Of a DNA stretch of 64,000 nucleotides, positions 60,184-64,000 are shown in pieces; positions within the stretch are counted from its first letter, which is position 1, and every line of letters begins with the position of its first letter. A program made the position numbers and the translations under genes. Source of the DNA: Streptomyces monomycini (GTDB lineage: Bacteria; Actinomycetota; Actinomycetes; Streptomycetales; Streptomycetaceae); NCBI RefSeq assembly GCF_022271435.1, contig NZ_JAFIQY010000005.1:1-64000 (forward strand), read 5' to 3'. Under the pieces are notes generated by a model. The model searched no databases. It was not told where the DNA came from and saw nothing but the letters and a program-made list of their open reading frames with translations.

Positions 60184-61359
60184 GTGCACGTCAGATCAGC
60201 CCGTCGCACCGTCCTGCTGTCCGCCACCCTGGTGGGAGCCGCGCTGCTGACCGCGTGCGGAGCGGACGGCGGCTCACAGACGTCGGACAAGCCGGCGGCG
60301 AAGGTGACCGTGACCCCGGCGGCGGGCAGCAAGTCCGCCGCGCTGGGCTCCCCGATATCCGTGAAGGTCGACGGCGGCAGCCTCACCGCCGTCGAGGCCA
60401 AGGACGACAAGGGCGGCAAGGTCGACGGGAAGCTGTCCGGTGACGGCTCGTCGTGGACGTCCGAGGGCAAGGTCAAGCCCGGGACCACGTACACCGTGCA
60501 CACGAAGACGAAGTCGGGGGACGGCAAGGAGTCGGCCGCGGACTCGTCCTTCACGACCGCGCAGGCCGAGAAGGTCAACAAGCTCACCAACACCCCGTCC
60601 AACGGGCAGACGGTGGGCACGGGCATGCCGATCTCGATCCTCTTCGACAACCCGGTCGCCAAGGACCGGCGCGCCGAGGTCCAGAAGGCCCTCAAGGTCA
60701 CCACGCAGCCGCAGGTGGAGGGCGCCTGGGGCTGGGTCAGGGACTGGGGCGGCAAGGACCGTCTCGACTGGCGGCCCAAGACCTACTGGCCGGCCGGCAC
60801 CAAGGTGTCCGTCAAGGGCGGCCTGGGCGGGATCGACTCCGGCAAGAAGGGCGGCTGGTTCGCGCGCGACTACGACTTCGGGTTCACCATCGGCGCCGAC
60901 CACAAGGCCGTCATCGATGTCACGGCGCACAGCATGACCCTGTACGAGAACGGCAAGGCCGTCGACACGATCCGCGGCTCCGCGGGCTCCCCGCAGGACC
61001 CGACGCGCGGCGGCGTGCACACCGTGCGCAGCAAGAACGCGGCCGAGACGATGGACTCCTCCACCATCGGCCACGGCAACGAGTGGATGCTGGACTCGAA
61101 GTGGGTGACGCATCTCACCGCGTCGGGCACCTTCCTGCACTCCGCACCCTGGAACAAGTCGGTCGGCGTGGTCAACAACAGCCACGGCTGCTTCGGCATG
61201 ACCACCTCGGACGCCAAGCGGGCCTACGACTTCCTGACGATCGGCTCCACGGTCGAGGTGAAGAACACCACCAGCACCAAGAAGACCGATGTCGGCAACG
61301 GCCTGGAGGTCTGGCAGGAGAGCTGGGAGCAGTGGCAGCAGCGCAGCGCGGTGAAGTGA
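60184..61359 (+). CDS. Lipoprotein L,D-transpeptidase with Ig-like domain
   Basis: This 391-residue cell-wall enzyme makes 3-3 peptidoglycan cross-links. It has a signal peptide with lipobox LLTACG (Cys near residue 21). Two Ig-like beta-domains lie at about residues 35-120 and 130-240 (FDNPVAKDRRAEVQKALKV). The YkuD catalytic domain begins near residue 240 (AVIDVTAHSMTLYENGKAVD). The catalytic Cys motif is SHGCFGM, with the upstream His in FLHSAPW. It matches actinobacterial Ldt enzymes of the LdtMt2 plan. The GTG at 60184 has GGAGGG ten bases upstream. It stands alone between terminators. Confidence 0.93.
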   Translation: MHVRSARRTVLLSATLVGAALLTACGADGGSQTSDKPAAKVTVTPAAGSKSAALGSPISVKVDGGSLTAVEAKDDKGGKVDGKLSGDGSSWTSEGKVKPGTTYTVHTKTKSGDGKESAADSSFTTAQAEKVNKLTNTPSNGQTVGTGMPISILFDNPVAKDRRAEVQKALKVTTQPQVEGAWGWVRDWGGKDRLDWRPKTYWPAGTKVSVKGGLGGIDSGKKGGWFARDYDFGFTIGADHKAVIDVTAHSMTLYENGKAVDTIRGSAGSPQDPTRGGVHTVRSKNAAETMDSSTIGHGNEWMLDSKWVTHLTASGTFLHSAPWNKSVGVVNNSHGCFGMTTSDAKRAYDFLTIGSTVEVKNTTSTKKTDVGNGLEVWQESWEQWQQRSAVK

Positions 61360-61500
61360 CCGCGGTACGGCCGGGGCGCGGGCGCGCCTGAGCGTGCGAG
61401 CGCGGACGTGGGGCTCCCCCGGAGACGGGGCGGGCCCCACCTGCGGTTGCGGACGGGTTCGGACCACACCCCCGTGCCGGTCCGAACTGTCCGCCCCGCG

Positions 61501-61529
61501 TCACACCAGAGTCTTTGACTCAGGTGTGA
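61501..61529. promoter_or_regulatory. Palindromic operator candidate upstream of the HTH regulator gene
   Basis: TCACACCAGAGTC (61501-61513) and GACTCAGGTGTGA (61517-61529) form an inverted repeat with a TTT centre and one mismatched pair. TTGACT at 61515-61520 inside it resembles a -35 element. It lies about 120 bp upstream of the HTH gene at 61648, so autoregulation is plausible. Confidence 0.55.
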
Positions 61530-61647
61530 AGAATAGAGGCTCCAAGCGGAGCGTGCCAGCCCACACGGGAGGGAGCGCCCATCCGTCCCGGCGACCTGGC
61601 CACTACAGTGGAGGTCTCACGTTTGGCCTTGAAGGGAGCGCGGCGCG

Positions 61648-62163
61648 ATGGGGGACGAGGACCGCGGGCCGGTCAGCCTGGCCGAAAAGCTGGACCGGCT
61701 GTTCCGGGAACGAAGTCGTGAGCGGGGCAAATCGCTGTCCGCCAACGACGTCGCCACCGACATCAACATCAGGGCCGGCGAGCAGGTGATCTCCGGCAAC
61801 TACATCTGGCAGCTGCGCAAGGGCAAACGGGACAACCCGACCAAGCGCCACATCGAAGCGCTCGCGGAGTACTTCGGCGTGCCCGCCGCGCACTTCCACG
61901 ACCAGCAGGACGCGGGTTCCGGCGGCGCGGCGGCCGACCGGACCGACCAGCCCCCGGAGCTGCTGGAGGCCATGCAGGACGCGGGGGTCATCGCCATGGC
62001 CGCGCGCTTCATGGACATGTCCGCCGAGTCCCGTACGGCCGTACTGGAGATGATCGACCGCGTACGGAAGCTGGAAGGGCTGCCGGACGTCGGCAGCACG
62101 ACGGGCAACGGAGCGGGGAATCCGATGGGCAACACGGGAGAAACCTGGCGTACCGCCCGCTGA
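61648..62163 (+). CDS. XRE-type helix-turn-helix regulator
   Basis: This 171-residue DNA-binding protein has an N-terminal HTH region (about residues 10-72, LAEKLDRLFRERS, then NYIWQLRKGKRDNPTKRHIE) followed by ALAEYFGVPAAHFH, a plan close to EspR-like regulators of actinobacteria. A helical tail ends with a Gly/Thr/Asn-rich stretch. AAGGGAG precedes the ATG. It opens a three-gene run with an ImmA/IrrE-like protein and a multi-pass membrane protein, and it may be the regulator cleaved or sensed by that peptidase. Such trios recur in Streptomyces, but their role is not known to me. Confidence 0.85.
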   Translation: MGDEDRGPVSLAEKLDRLFRERSRERGKSLSANDVATDINIRAGEQVISGNYIWQLRKGKRDNPTKRHIEALAEYFGVPAAHFHDQQDAGSGGAAADRTDQPPELLEAMQDAGVIAMAARFMDMSAESRTAVLEMIDRVRKLEGLPDVGSTTGNGAGNPMGNTGETWRTAR

Positions 62164-62357
62164 ACCATGGCCCTGACCGACATACTCCCCGCGCCGTCCC
62201 CGGCTGCCGTCCCGCCCCTTTCCGGGCCGGACGACCGGGCGGCCGGGCCCGCGGCGGCCCCCGGGCCCGCACACGACCCCGTTCGGGAGGGGCCATCCGG
62301 CGCTGCATGAGACTGGCACGTGTACCTTTCATGGCTGAGGCCGAAGGAGAGCACGCC

Positions 62358-62882
62358 ATGAAGTTCACACGGCGACCGGACCGTGTGCTTGCCGACTGTT
62401 CGGACCGGCTGCGGGGGCTGCACATCCCCCGCCCCTTCGAGCTGGGTGCCTTCCTGGACCGGCTCGCCGAACAGCGCGGCCGCCCGATCCACCTGGAGCC
62501 GCAGGTCACGCCGCCCGCCGGGCCGTGCGGCCTGTGGATCGCCACGCGGCGGGCCGACTACGTCTTCTACGACGCGGCCACCACCGCGCTGCACCGCGAC
62601 CACATCGTGCTGCACGAGGTCGGCCACATGCTCAGCGGCCACTCCAACCTGCTCTCCGGCGAGGCCGCGCACGCCCTCGTACCCGACCTCGACCCCGCGT
62701 CGGTGGAATCCGTCCTGGGCCGCAGCCACTACAGCGACCAGGACGAGCAGGAGGCCGAGATGATCGCCTCGCTGATCCTGCGGCGCGCCGACCGTACCCC
62801 CGCCCGCCGCCCGGCGACGTCCCAGCAGGCCGAGGTCCTCAGCCGGATGGACGACGTCTTCGGCTCCCCGAAGCGACGGTAG
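62358..62882 (+). CDS. ImmA/IrrE-like zinc metallopeptidase
   Basis: This 174-residue protein has the metallopeptidase motif HEVGHM near residue 94 (HExxH, zinc and catalytic Glu), preceded by strand YVFYDAATTALHRDHIVL. A downstream DEQEAEMIAS Glu could be the third ligand. ImmA/IrrE proteins cleave HTH repressors, and an HTH gene lies directly upstream, so that pair is a natural reading. The ATG at 62358 has AAGGAG nine bases upstream; an ATG at 62307 is less likely. The 194-bp gap before it is without a gene. The membrane-protein gene follows after ten bases. Confidence 0.85.
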   Translation: MKFTRRPDRVLADCSDRLRGLHIPRPFELGAFLDRLAEQRGRPIHLEPQVTPPAGPCGLWIATRRADYVFYDAATTALHRDHIVLHEVGHMLSGHSNLLSGEAAHALVPDLDPASVESVLGRSHYSDQDEQEAEMIASLILRRADRTPARRPATSQQAEVLSRMDDVFGSPKRR

Positions 62883-62892
62883 ACACCCCAGA

Positions 62893-64000
62893 TGGTCAAC
62901 GTTCTCTTCCTCTCCATAGCCGCCGTCCTGCTGCTGGCCGCCGCGTACAAGGCGCGGCCGCTGCTGCGCCGGCCGCGGCCGCGGGGCCTGGGTGCCCTGT
63001 GCGGGTTCCTGACCGGACTGGGCGCCTCGCTGGTGTTCCTGACGCCGGCCGTCGGCGACGCGCTGAGCGTCGTCACGCCCAAGCTGGGCCGGCTGCTCGG
63101 CAACTGCAGCACGCTGGCCGCCGCCACCTGCATCTCGATCCTGCTGCTGCGCTTCAACGAGGAGCCGCCGGACGCGGACCGCAAGGCGCGCCACCGGCTC
63201 GTGACGCTGGGGGTCGTCCTGGTCGCGATGGCCGCCCTGTTCTTCGCCTCGCCGGTGGACGACTCCCCCGGCGCCCCCACCTTCGGCGAGCTGCCGCGCA
63301 CCGAACCGCTGCTGAACATCTACGTTTTGGTGTTCACCGCACACCTCGGCGCCGCCATCGTCGACCTGCTGCGCCAGGCGCTGCGCTACTCCCGGCACGC
63401 GCCGCGCACCAGCCTCCGCTACGGGCTGCGCGTCATCGCCGCCGGCTGCGCGCTCGGCATGGTCTACATCGCTTACAAGATCGTCCACGTCGTCGGCCTG
63501 TGGACCGACGCCGCCTGGCTGCCGCCCGAGCAGCTGTGCAGCTCCCTGGTGACGCCCGCGACCTGCACCTTCAGCGTCGGCCTGCCCGCGATGTGCAGCC
63601 TGCTCCTGGTCATCGGCGTGCTGCTGCCCGCCATCGGCCCGGCCCTGGCCTGGCCCTGGCGGCGGATCCAGCTGTGGCAGCTGCACCGCGGGCTGCACCC
63701 GCTGTGGGCCGCGCTGACGGCGGCGGTCCCGGAGATCCAGCTCACCGCGACCGAGAACCGGTACGCGGCGCCCGACCCCGAGTTCCGCCTCTACCGCCGG
63801 GTGATCGAGATCCGGGACGGGATGCTGGCGCTGCGCCCGCACCGCAGCGACGAGGTACGCCGGGCCGCCGAGGAACGCCTGCGGTCCGGCGGGGCCGACG
63901 CGCGGGAACTGGACGCCGGGATCGAGGCAGCGGTGCTGGCCGCGGCGCTGGAGTCGCGGCGGGACGGCGGCGCCCCCGCGCGCACGGTCAGCGCCGAGGA
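62893..64000 (+). CDS. Multi-pass membrane protein, MAB_1171c-like (partial, runs off right edge)
   Basis: At least 369 residues are in the window. Six or seven hydrophobic segments span about residues 1-260 (for example VLFLSIAAVLLLAAAY, LVTLGVVLVAMAALFFA and LLLVIGVLLPAIGPALAWPW). A cytoplasmic region with LWQLHRGLHPLWAALTAAVP and YRRVIEIRDGMLALRPH follows, typical of the MAB_1171c-like actinobacterial family. It directly follows the ImmA/IrrE-like gene and completes the trio. No ribosome site is obvious before the ATG at 62893, so translational coupling is likely. The function of the family is unknown. Confidence 0.8.

Overview
The window is about 70% G+C with strongly G/C-biased third codon positions. 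It carries SsgA-like proteins, Tat- and lipoprotein-type exported enzymes, a two-domain small laccase, an AA10 lytic polysaccharide monooxygenase (LPMO) and clustered mutA-mutB-meaB. This combination indicates a chromosomal segment of Streptomyces or a close relative. No rRNA, tRNA, CRISPR array or intact insertion sequence was seen.

Layout. 0-6.4 kb: the end of an ECF sigma factor with a zinc-finger/membrane extension, two SsgA-like genes, an aldo/keto reductase, and a TetR gene facing a pair of membrane PH-domain genes across a double operator. 6.4-15.7 kb: a secreted polysaccharide deacetylase, a response regulator-histidine kinase-GerMN lipoprotein operon, a GMC oxidoreductase, a CocE-type hydrolase, a VOC protein and an exported beta-propeller protein. 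15.9-21.1 kb: mutA-mutB-meaB, methylmalonyl-CoA mutase and its chaperone. 21.1-29.5 kb: an operon of laccase, SDR, LysR and VOC genes. It faces a ThuA/sugar-dehydrogenase fusion gene coupled to a cupredoxin/DUF1080 gene, and an LPMO gene converges on that pair. Together these look like an extracellular copper/quinone oxidation locus. A 205-bp tandem repeat and a DasR-like box lie behind the LPMO.

30-37 kb: SCP2-like protein, a MarR-MFS pair, a zinc alcohol dehydrogenase, a gene fragment beside a small membrane protein, and a MerR gene facing an old yellow enzyme. 37.1-38.5 kb: a core-only threonyl-tRNA synthetase preceded by a Thr-codon leader peptide and an attenuator hairpin. Its conserved tryptophan codon is TGA. 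39.2-41.2 kb: a secreted M28 peptidase and a NUDIX hydrolase. 41.2-49.2 kb: a compact cluster of Gfo/Idh oxidoreductase, DegT aminotransferase, two methyltransferases, an inositol-phosphatase relative, a GNAT and a 737-residue caspase-fold-like protein. It resembles the start of an aminocyclitol pathway. 49.3-54 kb: a zone of decay with gyrB and lipoprotein relics and two unknown membrane proteins.

54-64 kb: a monooxygenase-like ABM protein, an acyl-CoA-synthetase-like gene, an aldehyde dehydrogenase coupled to an APC permease, a lipoprotein L,D-transpeptidase, and a trio of HTH regulator, ImmA/IrrE-like metallopeptidase and multi-pass membrane protein that runs off the right edge.

The observations most worth following are the attenuated, TGA-interrupted ThrRS, the caspase-like protein in the small cluster, and the laccase/PQQ/cupredoxin/LPMO locus. 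All family assignments rest on reading motifs by eye; no database search was possible.
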